A stretch of DNA of 52,260 bases from Caldifarciminota bacterium (GCA_027038175.1 JALVYB010000032.1:1-52260), one strand, 5' to 3'; positions 33,970 to 43,299 are shown, counted from the stretch's first letter. A program made the numbers and translations. Notes: a model not told the origin generated them from the sequence alone.

Positions 33970-35205
33970 TTAAAAACTGTATTTTAATTTAAGGTACACC
34001 ATGTCGTTATCGTTATACTGTCCGAAGATACCTTCGCTTCCCGTAAAAATATTGGCACCCACTATACCTTCAACACCATCGGCGATATCATAACTTATTT
34101 TCGGTCTTACGAGCGAGCCTTTATCTGTAAAGTCATAGTAGGTAAACAGGGAAATGTGCAGGGTCTCGTAAAGAAAATTCTTTGCTATCAGGAAAGTTGC
34201 CATGTTTGAATACTGTTCCTGTTCAATATCATCGGTATAATCAAGAATTGCCCTCTCTATGAACTGCAAACTCGTATTCCAGCCTTTCACTGAAAAGTCC
34301 ATTCCAACAAGGTAATGAACATAATCTTTTTTAACAACCGACTCCGGTGCATCAGGCCGTGTAGTGTTAAAGTACTTTCCGTTGTAATATGCTCCTTCTC
34401 CTCTTAAAACAAAAGGACCAATTGTGGTACTGAAACTTCCTCCTCCCACTTTTAGCCTATGGTATTCTGGGTAAATGGTTATACTGTCAAGTACAGGATG
34501 CTGCGGATTCGATAGATTAAAATGTTTAATTACATGCATTGTGGGCTCATCTTCCCATGTATAGGCTCCCATTACTTCAAAGTCCACAAGCCCGGTAAGA
34601 GCAGAGAACTTTCCGAATACCTCACTGTTTTTAAGGTCATGTCTCACTTCTGACCTCGTATAGTCAAAGGTTGCAGGTGCTGGAAAATCCGGCATTTTGG
34701 GATGCCATATACTCGTTGCAGGAGGCATTTTAGTTGGTGTGAAGACAGGTACCCAGACAAGTTCGAGTGTGTTATTTCCAATATAATAATCGCTCTTCAG
34801 GGCTGTTATTCCCATTCTTATTTCGTCGAAATCTCTCAAAATAAACTCTGTTAGGTCTTTTGGGGAAACTATGTCCGTGATAAAAACCCCGTCAGCCTTT
34901 CCCCATATAATCTGCTGCTTCCCTACCCTTAAGTCCATGCTGGGAAAATATATGTCAAGGTATGCCTCCCTCAGCCCCAATTCCATATTACCACCGGAAT
35001 ACTGATAAATATACGGGTTCACCTTGAACCCCATCTTATCACCGGTTTTGGAGAGATTAAGATTAAATGTGTTCATTACAATTGAGTAGTCGAGGCTGTC
35101 ATTGGTTAAAACTCCTATATAACTTCTTACAAATCCGTCCATATTAATGTTGCCTGCCATAAGAACCGAAAACATAAATACAAAAGATAAAAGAAACTTC
35201 TTCAT
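33970..35205 (-). CDS. DUF1302-like outer-membrane barrel protein
   Basis: A 411-residue outer-membrane protein. After a signal peptide (MKKFLLSFVFMFSVLMAG) come barrel strands with the landmark YFPSMDLRVGKQQIIWGKAD then TDIVSPKDLTEFI, typical of the DUF1302 family. The protein ends in KLKYSF with phenylalanine. In Proteobacteria DUF1302 barrels occur with DUF1329 (LolA-like) and an RND (MMPL) transporter in lipid or hydrophobe export clusters, and the same three parts are next to each other here. The start has GGGGA upstream and follows the LolA-like gene with one base between. Confidence 0.78.
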   Translation of the reverse strand: MKKFLLSFVFMFSVLMAGNINMDGFVRSYIGVLTNDSLDYSIVMNTFNLNLSKTGDKMGFKVNPYIYQYSGGNMELGLREAYLDIYFPSMDLRVGKQQIIWGKADGVFITDIVSPKDLTEFILRDFDEIRMGITALKSDYYIGNNTLELVWVPVFTPTKMPPATSIWHPKMPDFPAPATFDYTRSEVRHDLKNSEVFGKFSALTGLVDFEVMGAYTWEDEPTMHVIKHFNLSNPQHPVLDSITIYPEYHRLKVGGGSFSTTIGPFVLRGEGAYYNGKYFNTTRPDAPESVVKKDYVHYLVGMDFSVKGWNTSLQFIERAILDYTDDIEQEQYSNMATFLIAKNFLYETLHISLFTYYDFTDKGSLVRPKISYDIADGVEGIVGANIFTGSEGIFGQYNDNDMVYLKLKYSF

Positions 35206-35206
35206 A

Positions 35207-35983
35207 TTAAAGTCCCCTTTTCATCATACGCTCTGTAAACATCCTGGCGGGTATACCGGAGTTTATTTTTATGTCGCTGAGTTTCATAATCGTTTTATGG
35301 TTTGTCTGGGCGTTGTCCATTTCCACCTCTGTAAGCACCCATACACCGTTTATCTTTTCGTATTTTTTAACATTGAGCGTTTTAAGGTATTCTCCGTCTT
35401 CGTCGTAAAATTCCCTTTTGAGTCCTATCCATTTACCTTTTATTACCCATGTAATCGTCTTTGAATACATGTAATCCGGGTCTTTCGGCGTACTCTCTAT
35501 AACATAACAATCTTCACCCCTGTATTTTTCTTCCCTGAGTATTTTATGATTGTCCTCTTCTGGTTTGCGATTGCCAAGGTCATCGTAAGTGAAATCAGAT
35601 CCCATAAAGTAATCGCCCTTGCTGTCACTTGATATTCTTTTGACTTTTTTAAGGGCAGGAAGGTATATCCACTGGTCGTCATCCTTATTTGGGTCATCGT
35701 AGCTCCAGTTCATAAATGATGTATTTTTCACATCAGCAGGCTCGACAAAAAACATTATTTTCTTTTCCACTTTCCCGAAGTCTCTTATATATTGCTTGAT
35801 TTTCCGTACCCTTTTGTCACCATTTGAATTTATGAGTATCATGGTAAGCGTGGCTTCCATGTCATTACCTTTTGGCCTGTTATACACTTTCTCCATTACT
35901 TCCAGGCCTGTAAGTTTTTGTTGTGCCATTAGCCCTGTGGCAGTTATCAGTATGCCCATGAGCATTGCTGTTTTGTACCTCAT
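35207..35983 (-). CDS. Outer membrane lipoprotein-sorting protein-like (LolA fold) periplasmic protein
   Basis: A 258-residue exported protein (signal to about residue 20, GLMAQQ). It is a LolA/DUF1329-type half barrel. Motifs are TLTMILINSNGDKRVRKI, FFVEPADVKNTSFMNW, and then DQWIYLPALKKVKRIS, followed by GSDFTYDD, all typical of the 'outer membrane lipoprotein-sorting protein' family. It likely carries a lipid across the periplasm from the RND protein to the DUF1302-like barrel. It has AAGGAGG upstream of its ATG and immediately follows the RND gene. Confidence 0.85.
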   Translation of the reverse strand: MRYKTAMLMGILITATGLMAQQKLTGLEVMEKVYNRPKGNDMEATLTMILINSNGDKRVRKIKQYIRDFGKVEKKIMFFVEPADVKNTSFMNWSYDDPNKDDDQWIYLPALKKVKRISSDSKGDYFMGSDFTYDDLGNRKPEEDNHKILREEKYRGEDCYVIESTPKDPDYMYSKTITWVIKGKWIGLKREFYDEDGEYLKTLNVKKYEKINGVWVLTEVEMDNAQTNHKTIMKLSDIKINSGIPARMFTERMMKRGL

Positions 35984-38377
35984 TTAAGCCTCCTTTTTAA
36001 ATTTCTTTTCAAAATAAATGTTCGATACGTAAAGTATGACAAACATTATTGTTAGTGTTCCCGCAAAACTCGTGAACATGTTAAGTGATACCAGTAGCCC
36101 CAGCGCCCTGTTGGGCGGAAACACTGAAAACAAAAGCACGAGAAATCCTGCTATCACCACAACAGCGTTGTACAAAATGGCTGTACCTGAATGGAGCATT
36201 GTGCTGTGTGATGTAAGAGTTTTGCTTTCGTAAATATCTTCCTCCTTCAGGGGATTGGGAAGACTTTTTACTTCATCGAGAATAGCCTCTTCAGCAACGA
36301 GTTTCTTATCCCGGTATATTCGGGCATTTATTCTGTAGCGGTCAATGAAGTGTACTGCATAGTCTATTCCTATCCCAATGGCGATACTTGATATAAGGGC
36401 AGTTGTGGAACTTAGGGGTATACCCAGAATGCCCATGACACCGAATGAAATAATCGTTGTAATTGCAATGGGAATGGAGCCTATAAGACCTATCTTCAGG
36501 CTCCTGAACATTATAGAAAGAAGCACGATTACTATAATTAGTGAAAGAAGAAGACTTGAAATCTGGCCTTTTAGTATCAAATCGGTAAACACATACGCCT
36601 TATAACCGGAACCTGCGAAATTAAGGTTTACTCCGAGTTTCTTAAAATCATCCCTGTATTTATTGACAGTATTAATTGCACTCTGGAGGGCTTTTGAGTT
36701 ATCGCTTTTCAACTGGAAGGTGACATTCAGTTTCTTGTAGTCTTCAGTGGTTACCTGCCAGAGTTTATCCGGGTCTCCGGACATTTCGTAGAGTAAAAGA
36801 TACTGCGCAATCAGGTTTTTATCTCTGGGGATGGTATTGTATTTAACACTGTCAGCGTGCATAACCTTATTCATTCTCTTTATAAAATCCACAAGCGAAA
36901 AGGCATCTCCAACAACTCTCAAAGAATGCACCACGTCTGTTTGCATTTTATCCACAAGTTTCAGAACTTCAGGGTCTTTGAAAGTTCCCGGTTCTTTTCC
37001 TTCAAGTATTACATTTAATGTACTCGTGCCACCGAAATGCTGGTTTATAAACCTGTCTGTTTTTCGTATTTCGCTGTCCTTTTCAAACTTGTCCAGAAAA
37101 CTCGAATTTATCCAGACTTTAGTGGTACCGTAAACAGATATTCCAATTACGACTAAAGTTATCAAATACACAAGCCTCTTGTGAGATATAAGGAAGTCGG
37201 CGAATTTATGGGCAAACTTTCTTTTATTGATAACCTCATCTTCTTCCATCAGTTCTGCTTTCTTGTGCTTTCTGGGTAAACCAAAAAGCATATTGGCTGC
37301 GGGAATAAGTATCATCGATAACAAAAATGCAACTCCAACTCCAAATGCGGAAAATATCCCGAAGTACTTTACAGGATAGACCTCTGACGTAAGGAGCGAC
37401 ACGAACCCAACCATTGTAGTGACTGCTGCCATCATAACAGGCTTCCACATCTCTTTAATCATGTTTAATGTGGCTTCTTTTCTGGAAATACCGGGATTTT
37501 CTTCCATATAGTGGAAAAGGTGGCTGTAAAGGTGAACCCCGTACGCTATTCCAATCGCAATAAGCATTACAGGAATCATCGTACTTACAGCATATATAGG
37601 AACACCCAGAGTTGCCATGAGTCCGAAGGTCCAGATGCTACTGAAAATTACAACTATAAGCGTTATAAAAGTACTTTTCCAGCTCCGAAGGAGCAAGAAT
37701 AAAACCAGTGTAATTACGACTATAACAATGGGAACCATCCTCTTCATGTCGCGTGGACCGAGGTAGGCAAGTGTACCTTCCACTATCGGACGTCCCGCGA
37801 CGTATATCTTTTCCGGTCCCTCGTATTTTTGGGCAAGTTCGAGAATTCTGTGATAAAAGTCCTGTGAAAATACATTATCTCCTATTCTGGCTACCACTAT
37901 AGCAACTTTCTCATCTTTTGAAACGAGCTTACCGAATACCATATCATTTGTTATGACCTTTTGTCTCAGTTCCCGGAGTGCTTCGGAATCTTTTGGTACT
38001 CTTTTGTAAAACGCTTTCACATCAAGACCGTCTTCCGTACCCACTATGTTATCTGCTGTATAGAGAGAGGTAACGTCTTTTTTGTCTATTTCAGGCATTT
38101 TCTGGAGTTCTTTTGTTAGATTCTTAATCTTTTTCAGAGTGCCGTAGTTAAACACACCGTGAGGGTTTTCTATTGCAATGATTATGCCATCTTTTATATC
38201 AAACCATTTTTCAGCTTTATCACTGTAAATGAATGCAGGATGATTTTGAGGCATGTATTTGTCAAGATTGGTTTCCATGCGGGATTTGGTTTTGGTTTGG
38301 TAAAAGAAAAATCCTGTTATGAGCAATATTACAATTACTCCGATAAATGATTTTCCGAGTAACTTTTCTATATTCAT
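35984..38377 (-). CDS. RND superfamily (MMPL-type) exporter
   Basis: A 797-residue RND transporter from the ATG at 38377, chosen because GGAGG precedes it and it overlaps the TetR stop. It has two repeats, each a periplasmic loop domain and a bundle of about six membrane helices. Repeat 1 includes VPIYAVSTMIPVMLIAIGIAYGVHLYSH; repeat 2 includes PLSSTTALISSIAIGIGIDYAVHFIDRYR. The conserved IGIGIDYxxH aspartate is in the proton-relay segment of helix 4/10; the first repeat has Tyr-Gly there. MMPL-type proteins export lipids, hopanoids or drugs. The LolA-like protein and DUF1302-like barrel downstream suggest substrate transfer to the outer membrane. Confidence 0.9.
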   Translation of the reverse strand: MNIEKLLGKSFIGVIVILLITGFFFYQTKTKSRMETNLDKYMPQNHPAFIYSDKAEKWFDIKDGIIIAIENPHGVFNYGTLKKIKNLTKELQKMPEIDKKDVTSLYTADNIVGTEDGLDVKAFYKRVPKDSEALRELRQKVITNDMVFGKLVSKDEKVAIVVARIGDNVFSQDFYHRILELAQKYEGPEKIYVAGRPIVEGTLAYLGPRDMKRMVPIVIVVITLVLFLLLRSWKSTFITLIVVIFSSIWTFGLMATLGVPIYAVSTMIPVMLIAIGIAYGVHLYSHLFHYMEENPGISRKEATLNMIKEMWKPVMMAAVTTMVGFVSLLTSEVYPVKYFGIFSAFGVGVAFLLSMILIPAANMLFGLPRKHKKAELMEEDEVINKRKFAHKFADFLISHKRLVYLITLVVIGISVYGTTKVWINSSFLDKFEKDSEIRKTDRFINQHFGGTSTLNVILEGKEPGTFKDPEVLKLVDKMQTDVVHSLRVVGDAFSLVDFIKRMNKVMHADSVKYNTIPRDKNLIAQYLLLYEMSGDPDKLWQVTTEDYKKLNVTFQLKSDNSKALQSAINTVNKYRDDFKKLGVNLNFAGSGYKAYVFTDLILKGQISSLLLSLIIVIVLLSIMFRSLKIGLIGSIPIAITTIISFGVMGILGIPLSSTTALISSIAIGIGIDYAVHFIDRYRINARIYRDKKLVAEEAILDEVKSLPNPLKEEDIYESKTLTSHSTMLHSGTAILYNAVVVIAGFLVLLFSVFPPNRALGLLVSLNMFTSFAGTLTIMFVILYVSNIYFEKKFKKEA

Positions 38378-38976
38378 AAATCCTCCTTTATCAGTATTTC
38401 CACAGTTTGCCATAATTCCATTCCCTCTTCTTTCAAGGAATAGGAAAAACCAGAGTGCTTCCATCTAAGAACCATATTTCTCATAGCACCTGTTATCATG
38501 TATCCCAGACTTTTAGGAGAAACATTCTTCTTAAACACCCCTCTCCTCTGTCCATCCTGAATTATTTTTACAAACACGTCCTGCATAAAAAACATTATCT
38601 CATAGATATATTTAGAAAGCTGGGCATCGTTTCTGAATATTTCTTCCGAAAATATCACAGATGCAATTGCCGGGTGGTTCTCAAAATACTCGAATCTTTC
38701 AAAGAGCAGCTTTTTAAGTTTTATGTCCGGAGTAACGTTTTCCTGGTTAAGTACCTCAAGAAGATTCTCCTTGCTTGCTTTGAAAGTATCCAGGATACCT
38801 TTAAGTATATCTAATTTGCTTTCAAAGTGTCTATAGATTGCTCCTTCGGAAAGCCCTATTTTCCTCGAGAGATTCTTTATGGTAAGCTCCTGTATCCCTT
38901 TTTCCGCAATGAGCGATATGGCAGCCTCAATAATTTCCCGCTGCCTTTCTGTCAAACCCGTTGTTTCTTTAACCAT
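38374..38976 (-). CDS. TetR/AcrR family transcriptional regulator
   Basis: A 200-residue regulator. The N-terminal DNA-binding domain reads RQREIIEAAISLIAEKG, IKNLSRKIGLSEGAIYRHFESK, a classic TetR helix-turn-helix (residues about 10-55). The C-terminal domain is a ligand-binding helical bundle. The ATG has GGAGG upstream. It lies first in the operon with the RND exporter and overlaps it by 4 bases. A palindrome lies 17 bases upstream of its ATG and overlaps the predicted transcription start, so autorepression is likely. Confidence 0.93.
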   Translation of the reverse strand: MVKETTGLTERQREIIEAAISLIAEKGIQELTIKNLSRKIGLSEGAIYRHFESKLDILKGILDTFKASKENLLEVLNQENVTPDIKLKKLLFERFEYFENHPAIASVIFSEEIFRNDAQLSKYIYEIMFFMQDVFVKIIQDGQRRGVFKKNVSPKSLGYMITGAMRNMVLRWKHSGFSYSLKEEGMELWQTVEILIKEDL

Positions 38977-38992
38977 ATAACTCCTCCGTTTC

Positions 38993-39018
38993 TATGTAAG
39001 TAAATATTCACTTACATA
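38993..39018. promoter_or_regulatory. Palindromic operator for the TetR regulator
   Basis: TATGTAAGT (38993-39001) and ACTTACATA (39010-39018) are exact inverted repeats separated by 8 bases, themselves nearly symmetrical. The site follows the -10 box directly and covers the expected transcription start, the typical place for a TetR repressor site. Confidence 0.78.
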
Positions 39019-39047
39019 AGTATACGGGATAAAATTTGTTAATGCAA
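39019..39047 (-). promoter_or_regulatory. Promoter of the TetR-RND operon
   Basis: Minus strand TTGCAT (39042-39047), 17 bases, TATACT (39019-39024), directly before the operator palindrome. The remaining 170 bases up to 39214 hold no credible gene. Confidence 0.65.
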
Positions 39048-39214
39048 ACGTTCGTTATTCATACAAAAACAAATATAATAACATTTTGGAAAAACCAAGA
39101 TGCTAAAAATACTTCTACTAAGAAAGACTTACCAGCATGTGTTAAGGGACCAAACAATTAACTCTAAATTAAATCTAACATTAAAAAAGAATGAACACAG
39201 TAACTGTACGGTAT

Positions 39215-40702
39215 CTATTTAACATAATAAACTACCCCATCATCAAGCTGTAAAGTATTCGTAGGAACAATATATTTTAAAAAACTATCCGGTGGTACTA
39301 TATACCATCTGTGGTCAACTCCCTTGAAATACACGATTTGGCATTCCTTATACTTTTTCAAAAGTTTTTGAAGTTCAGTTCTCCAACCTGGATTTTTTTT
39401 ACCTTTAACAGGATAATAGAACCTCGGAAGGAATGTAGCGTTTTTACCTGTGTATAACCTTATAACCTCCGGGACATTGGAGAGGATACAATTCAAAGCC
39501 TCTGATTCAAAACCTATATAATTCAAAACTGCTGATTCTTTCCATCTCCTGTTACTGTACATGATACCGTTTTTATAAAGCCCGTATGCATAAGATACGG
39601 AAAGGGATACAAGCAAAACCTTATACGCAAGTAATCTCCACCTCCATTTGAGTATTACATCAACACACACGGACCCACACAGGTACAGTGCAACAATAAC
39701 TATGGGAGAGAATATTCTGGTATCGGCAGGAATATAGGCATCTACGAAAAACCTTGAAAACAGTATTATAAGCACGTATACCAAAAGAAAAATGACGGAT
39801 ACTCTCTCAGCCGGACTATTGATTAAACTCAGAGCCTTCTTTTTATTAAAACAACAGTCCCAAAAAGGATAAAACAGGAACACACTAACAAACGCAACAA
39901 CAATAAGCATTGTTAAAGCCTTTCCAGTCATTCCGGAAAATACTCGAGTTATTATTTCTGTATGTGGTAAAAATAATCTAAAAGGGACGAAAACAAGATT
40001 TGCAAGGAATTTGGTTATACCTGTTACTTTAAGGGAAAGACCTCTTTCTGGAAGGATGGAGGATTTTAAATATACAATAAGCGGAACCTGAGATATAAAG
40101 GCTACAAGTATACCTTTAACCTTATCCCTTCCCTTTTTATACAGAATCACATATACAAGATACGTAACCGCGAGGGATACACCTGCATATCTCGTAAGCG
40201 AGGCGAGCAAAATAACAATAAATACGGGCCATTCATTGTAACCCAGTTCGAACAACCAGATAAACATGAGTATAAACATATAAAATAGAGGTTCAGTCAG
40301 CAGTACTGAAAACTGCTCAATACATAAAAAGAAGACTGTAAGAGTCAGGAAAAATGATACCAAAGGATACCTGCTTTTCCTGTTCACAAGTAAAAAGAAT
40401 AACGCCAAATCAACCAGAAGGACGATACCTCCTGCAATTTTTGCAAAGTCAAGGACACTAACACCTATAAACTTTGACAAAGAGAGTAATGCAGGAAATA
40501 GCGGAGGGAAATGGAAAAAATATGGGTACAGTACACTTTTTCTACCGGAAAGCATACTGGCAATAGTTTCCGACATTCGTATATAACTCAAACTATCAGG
40601 AGTCAAACCAATACCAAGGTGTGTGGTAAAAAGATAGAACAAACCGGCAAACACCTCCAGAAAAACTAATAGTAACCACTCCTTTTGCTTAATCTTCATC
40701 AT
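39215..40702 (-). CDS. GT-C type glycosyltransferase-like membrane protein
   Basis: About 495 residues from the ATG at 40702 (in-frame GTG at 40744 would lie in the rpiB promoter region). It has about 11 membrane segments. The first external loop is GIGLTPDSLSYIRMSE, with a conserved aspartate, as in GT39/GT-C transferases using polyprenyl-phosphate sugars. Later segments contain TRYAGVSLAVTYLVY and the C-terminal periplasmic domain (about 425-495). Likely adds a sugar to a lipid or protein in the envelope; the specific substrate is unknown. It has no good ribosome site and is divergent from rpiB. Confidence 0.68.
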   Translation of the reverse strand: MMKIKQKEWLLLVFLEVFAGLFYLFTTHLGIGLTPDSLSYIRMSETIASMLSGRKSVLYPYFFHFPPLFPALLSLSKFIGVSVLDFAKIAGGIVLLVDLALFFLLVNRKSRYPLVSFFLTLTVFFLCIEQFSVLLTEPLFYMFILMFIWLFELGYNEWPVFIVILLASLTRYAGVSLAVTYLVYVILYKKGRDKVKGILVAFISQVPLIVYLKSSILPERGLSLKVTGITKFLANLVFVPFRLFLPHTEIITRVFSGMTGKALTMLIVVAFVSVFLFYPFWDCCFNKKKALSLINSPAERVSVIFLLVYVLIILFSRFFVDAYIPADTRIFSPIVIVALYLCGSVCVDVILKWRWRLLAYKVLLVSLSVSYAYGLYKNGIMYSNRRWKESAVLNYIGFESEALNCILSNVPEVIRLYTGKNATFLPRFYYPVKGKKNPGWRTELQKLLKKYKECQIVYFKGVDHRWYIVPPDSFLKYIVPTNTLQLDDGVVYYVK

Positions 40703-40731
40703 TTGGTCATTCTTGAGAATTGTATTATTAT
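40703..40731 (+). promoter_or_regulatory. Possible promoter of rpiB-wecB operon
   Basis: TTGGTC (40703-40708), 17 bases, TATTAT (40726-40731), in the same stretch as the minus-strand promoter of the GT-C gene. A better TATAAT (40729-40734) sits 3 bases further on. Box choice is ambiguous. Confidence 0.4.
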
Positions 40732-40754
40732 AATGCACGGACACACAATCTCAA
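40727..40754 (-). promoter_or_regulatory. Possible promoter of the GT-C gene
   Basis: Minus strand TTGAGA (40749-40754), 16 bases, TATAAT (40727-40732). The predicted start lies about 18 bases before the ATG at 40702. It shares its -10 bases with the opposite rpiB promoter. Confidence 0.45.
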
Positions 40755-40766
40755 AAGGAGGCTATT

Positions 40767-41210
40767 ATGAAAATAGCGATTGGTGCAGATCATAGGGGCT
40801 ATAAACTTAAGGAACAACTCAAGGAATACATGCGTGAGAAAGGGATTGAATTCGTTGATTTCGGAACAGATAGCGAGGAATCAGTGGACTATCCTGATTA
40901 TGCAATTCCGGTGGGTGAAGCGGTGGCGAAAGGAGAATGCGATTTTGGCTTGCTTATATGCTATACAGGTATAGGCATGTCTATAGCAGCCAACAAAGTG
41001 AAAGGTATACGTGCAGCGCACGTAGTGGCACCGGTATATGCCAAGATGACGCGCCAGCACAATGATGCAAATGTTTTATGTCTTCCAGGAGGTTTTATAA
41101 CAAAAGAAGCAGCCATAGAATGCCTTGAACTATTTATAAATACTGAATTTGAAGGAGGTAGACACAAAAGACGCGTGGACAAAATAGAATCTTACGAAAA
41201 GGAACATTGA
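40767..41210 (+). CDS. rpiB: Ribose-5-phosphate isomerase B (RpiB/LacAB family)
   Basis: A 147-residue RpiB that interconverts ribose 5-phosphate and ribulose 5-phosphate. The N-terminus IAIGADHRGYKLKEQLKEY and the DFGTDSEESVDYPDYA block are diagnostic. The active-site loop reads ICYTGIGMSIAANKVKG; the usual CGTG motif has a tyrosine in place of the first glycine. The His-containing MTRQHNDANVLCLPG segment is intact. AAGGAGG precedes the ATG. It overlaps wecB by 4 bases. Confidence 0.95.
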   Translation: MKIAIGADHRGYKLKEQLKEYMREKGIEFVDFGTDSEESVDYPDYAIPVGEAVAKGECDFGLLICYTGIGMSIAANKVKGIRAAHVVAPVYAKMTRQHNDANVLCLPGGFITKEAAIECLELFINTEFEGGRHKRRVDKIESYEKEH

Positions 41211-42247
41211 AAAAATTTCTTTTTCTCGTAGGGGCGAGGCCCCAGATTATAAAATTTGCTGCTCTTCAACCTCATCTAAAATATGCAGATTTATCTTTCA
41301 TCCTTGTACACTCCGGACAACATTACGACCCTGAACTTTCAGAAAATTTCTTCCATGAACTTGACATAAAATCTCCGGATTACAACCTCGATGCCGGCTC
41401 TTCTTCTCATGCTCAACAAACAGCATCCATAATGGTTTCACTTGAAAAGGTCGTAGAAAACGTAAAACCTGACTACGGCGTGGTATTCGGAGACACCAAC
41501 ACAACCCTTGCTGGAGCACTTGTTTTTTCTAAAATGGGTATACCACTCGTGCATATAGAGGCAGGGCTAAGGAGCTTCAACAGAAAAATGCCAGAGGAAA
41601 TCAACCGAATAGTTACAGATAGACTTTCTCATATTTTATTTGCCCCATCTGAGAGAGCCAGGGAAAATCTCTCAAAAGAGGGAATTAACCAAAATGTTTA
41701 TGTAACAGGAGACCTGCACTATGACCTTTTCAGATTAATGGAAAAACATTTGAACGAAACTCATATTGAACTTCCATTTACAGATAGATTTGCGTTTTTA
41801 ACCCTGCACAGGGAAGAAAATACAAAAAATCCGGATTTCGTGAATACTCTTTTATATGAACTCGAGAAAACTAACACACATGTTATCTTTCCATGTCACC
41901 CAAGAACATACAGCCTGCTAAAAAACAGAGAATTTAAATACATACATATTCTCCCGCCAGTATCATATATAAAAACTCTTTGGTATATAAAAAACTCGTT
42001 TATTGTGATAACTGATTCAGGTGGTGTACAAAAAGAGGCTTTCTATCTAAAAAAACCCGTCATTATAGCCCGCAGTGAAACCGAGTGGATAGAGATAGTA
42101 GAACTCGGCTATGGAAAACTCGTGGGGAAAGATATAAATAAAACTATAGAACTTATGCAAAATCCATGGTCAAAAGGAACATTCCAGGAAGTTTATGGAG
42201 ACGGTAAGGCCGGAGAAAAAATTGCAAGTATTCTAAGTAAATTATGA
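41207..42247 (+). CDS. wecB: UDP-N-acetylglucosamine 2-epimerase (non-hydrolysing)
   Basis: A 346-residue epimerase that makes UDP-ManNAc from UDP-GlcNAc for surface polysaccharide. Motifs are GARPQIIKFAAL near the N-terminus, HSGQHYDPELSENFF, VFGDTNTTLAGALV, VHIEAGLRSFNRKMPEEINR, LTLHREENT and ITDSGGVQKEA. The start is TTG at 41207, overlapping the rpiB stop (TTGA), with AAGGA upstream. Start choice is forced by the frame and conserved beginning KKFLFLVGARPQ. It is followed by a glycosyltransferase with an ATGA overlap. Confidence 0.94.
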   Translation: MKKFLFLVGARPQIIKFAALQPHLKYADLSFILVHSGQHYDPELSENFFHELDIKSPDYNLDAGSSSHAQQTASIMVSLEKVVENVKPDYGVVFGDTNTTLAGALVFSKMGIPLVHIEAGLRSFNRKMPEEINRIVTDRLSHILFAPSERARENLSKEGINQNVYVTGDLHYDLFRLMEKHLNETHIELPFTDRFAFLTLHREENTKNPDFVNTLLYELEKTNTHVIFPCHPRTYSLLKNREFKYIHILPPVSYIKTLWYIKNSFIVITDSGGVQKEAFYLKKPVIIARSETEWIEIVELGYGKLVGKDINKTIELMQNPWSKGTFQEVYGDGKAGEKIASILSKL

Positions 42248-43299
42248 AAATTGTAATTCCTCTTTTGTCCCTTGAAAATCACGGCGGAACAAGAGACCTT
42301 ATTGAAGTAGCCAATTACCTTTCCAGAAAGGGGCATAAAGTTATATTTTATGCTCCATACGATAGAATCAATACACACTACACCATAGACGATAAAGTAA
42401 AAATACGAAAGGTACCCATTAGCGGAAAAAAGCGCTGGGGACAATTTAAGACTCTTTTGTGGTACATATTTAACATGGAAAAAGCAGACCTCTACATAGC
42501 CAATTTTTTTCCAACATTTTATCCGATTTTCATAAGAAATATCCTGAAAAGTGAAAAGTTTGTGTATTTTATACAGGATATAGAATACAAGTTTGTAAAA
42601 TTTCCTCTTAACATATTTGCCCTTTTCACCTATATTTTGCCTTCCAAAAAGATAGCCCTTTCCCATTTTATCAAGCAAATGATAGGAGATTTGGATACAG
42701 AAGTTGCTCTTCCAGGTGTTAGCAATATTTTCCTGAAAATGCAGCCAAGAGAACGTGATTTTAACAAAAATTCGCTCATTATAGGGCATATTATAAGGAA
42801 AGAACGTCTTAAAAATTCCAGGTTATTCCTGAAAGCATTACCTGGACTTATAAAAAGAGGATACAGGATACTTGTTGTTGCAGACAAGAATACCATTAAA
42901 ACACTTAAAGACCAATATCCTGATAACTTGAGTGGCATAGTATACACTGATTCACAAACTCTTTGCACAGAGTTCTATGATAAGATTGATATTTTTGTTC
43001 ATACTTCTATAGTGGAAGGCTTTGGACTTCCTCCACTTGAAGCAATGGCTCGTGGTTGCGTCGTCTTACTTACAGACTCTGGAGGCGTTAGAGAATACGC
43101 AGAAGATAAAATCAACACTCTATTTATAGACAAGGCACAGTTCGAAGATATACTAAAAAATATAGAAATTCTTAATAATAACAGGCCATTAATGCAACAG
43201 ATATCAAAAAACGCACGGGATACAGCCTTAAGATTTCCGATGTCAAACTTAGGAATAAGTTTTGAAAAAGCCTTACACAAGCTTAAACTCACCCTTTGA
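42244..43299 (+). CDS. Glycosyltransferase family 4 (GT-B) protein
   Basis: A 351-residue GT-B-fold protein. The N-terminal Rossmann domain starts with MKIVIPLLSLENHGG and a SRKGHKVIFYAP helix-strand. The C-terminal domain has the GT4 signature IFVHTSIVEGFGLPPLEAMARG with the E-x7-E pattern, followed by LTDSGGVREYA. It probably adds a sugar in the O-antigen or capsule pathway served by wecB, with which it is translationally coupled (ATGA). Donor and acceptor unknown. Confidence 0.88.
   Translation: MKIVIPLLSLENHGGTRDLIEVANYLSRKGHKVIFYAPYDRINTHYTIDDKVKIRKVPISGKKRWGQFKTLLWYIFNMEKADLYIANFFPTFYPIFIRNILKSEKFVYFIQDIEYKFVKFPLNIFALFTYILPSKKIALSHFIKQMIGDLDTEVALPGVSNIFLKMQPRERDFNKNSLIIGHIIRKERLKNSRLFLKALPGLIKRGYRILVVADKNTIKTLKDQYPDNLSGIVYTDSQTLCTEFYDKIDIFVHTSIVEGFGLPPLEAMARGCVVLLTDSGGVREYAEDKINTLFIDKAQFEDILKNIEILNNNRPLMQQISKNARDTALRFPMSNLGISFEKALHKLKLTL

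Noticed and set aside
39100-39222. Short open frame (about 40 codons) in the gap between the GT-C gene and tetR
   Set aside because: No ribosome site, AT-rich random-looking sequence and no protein-like pattern.
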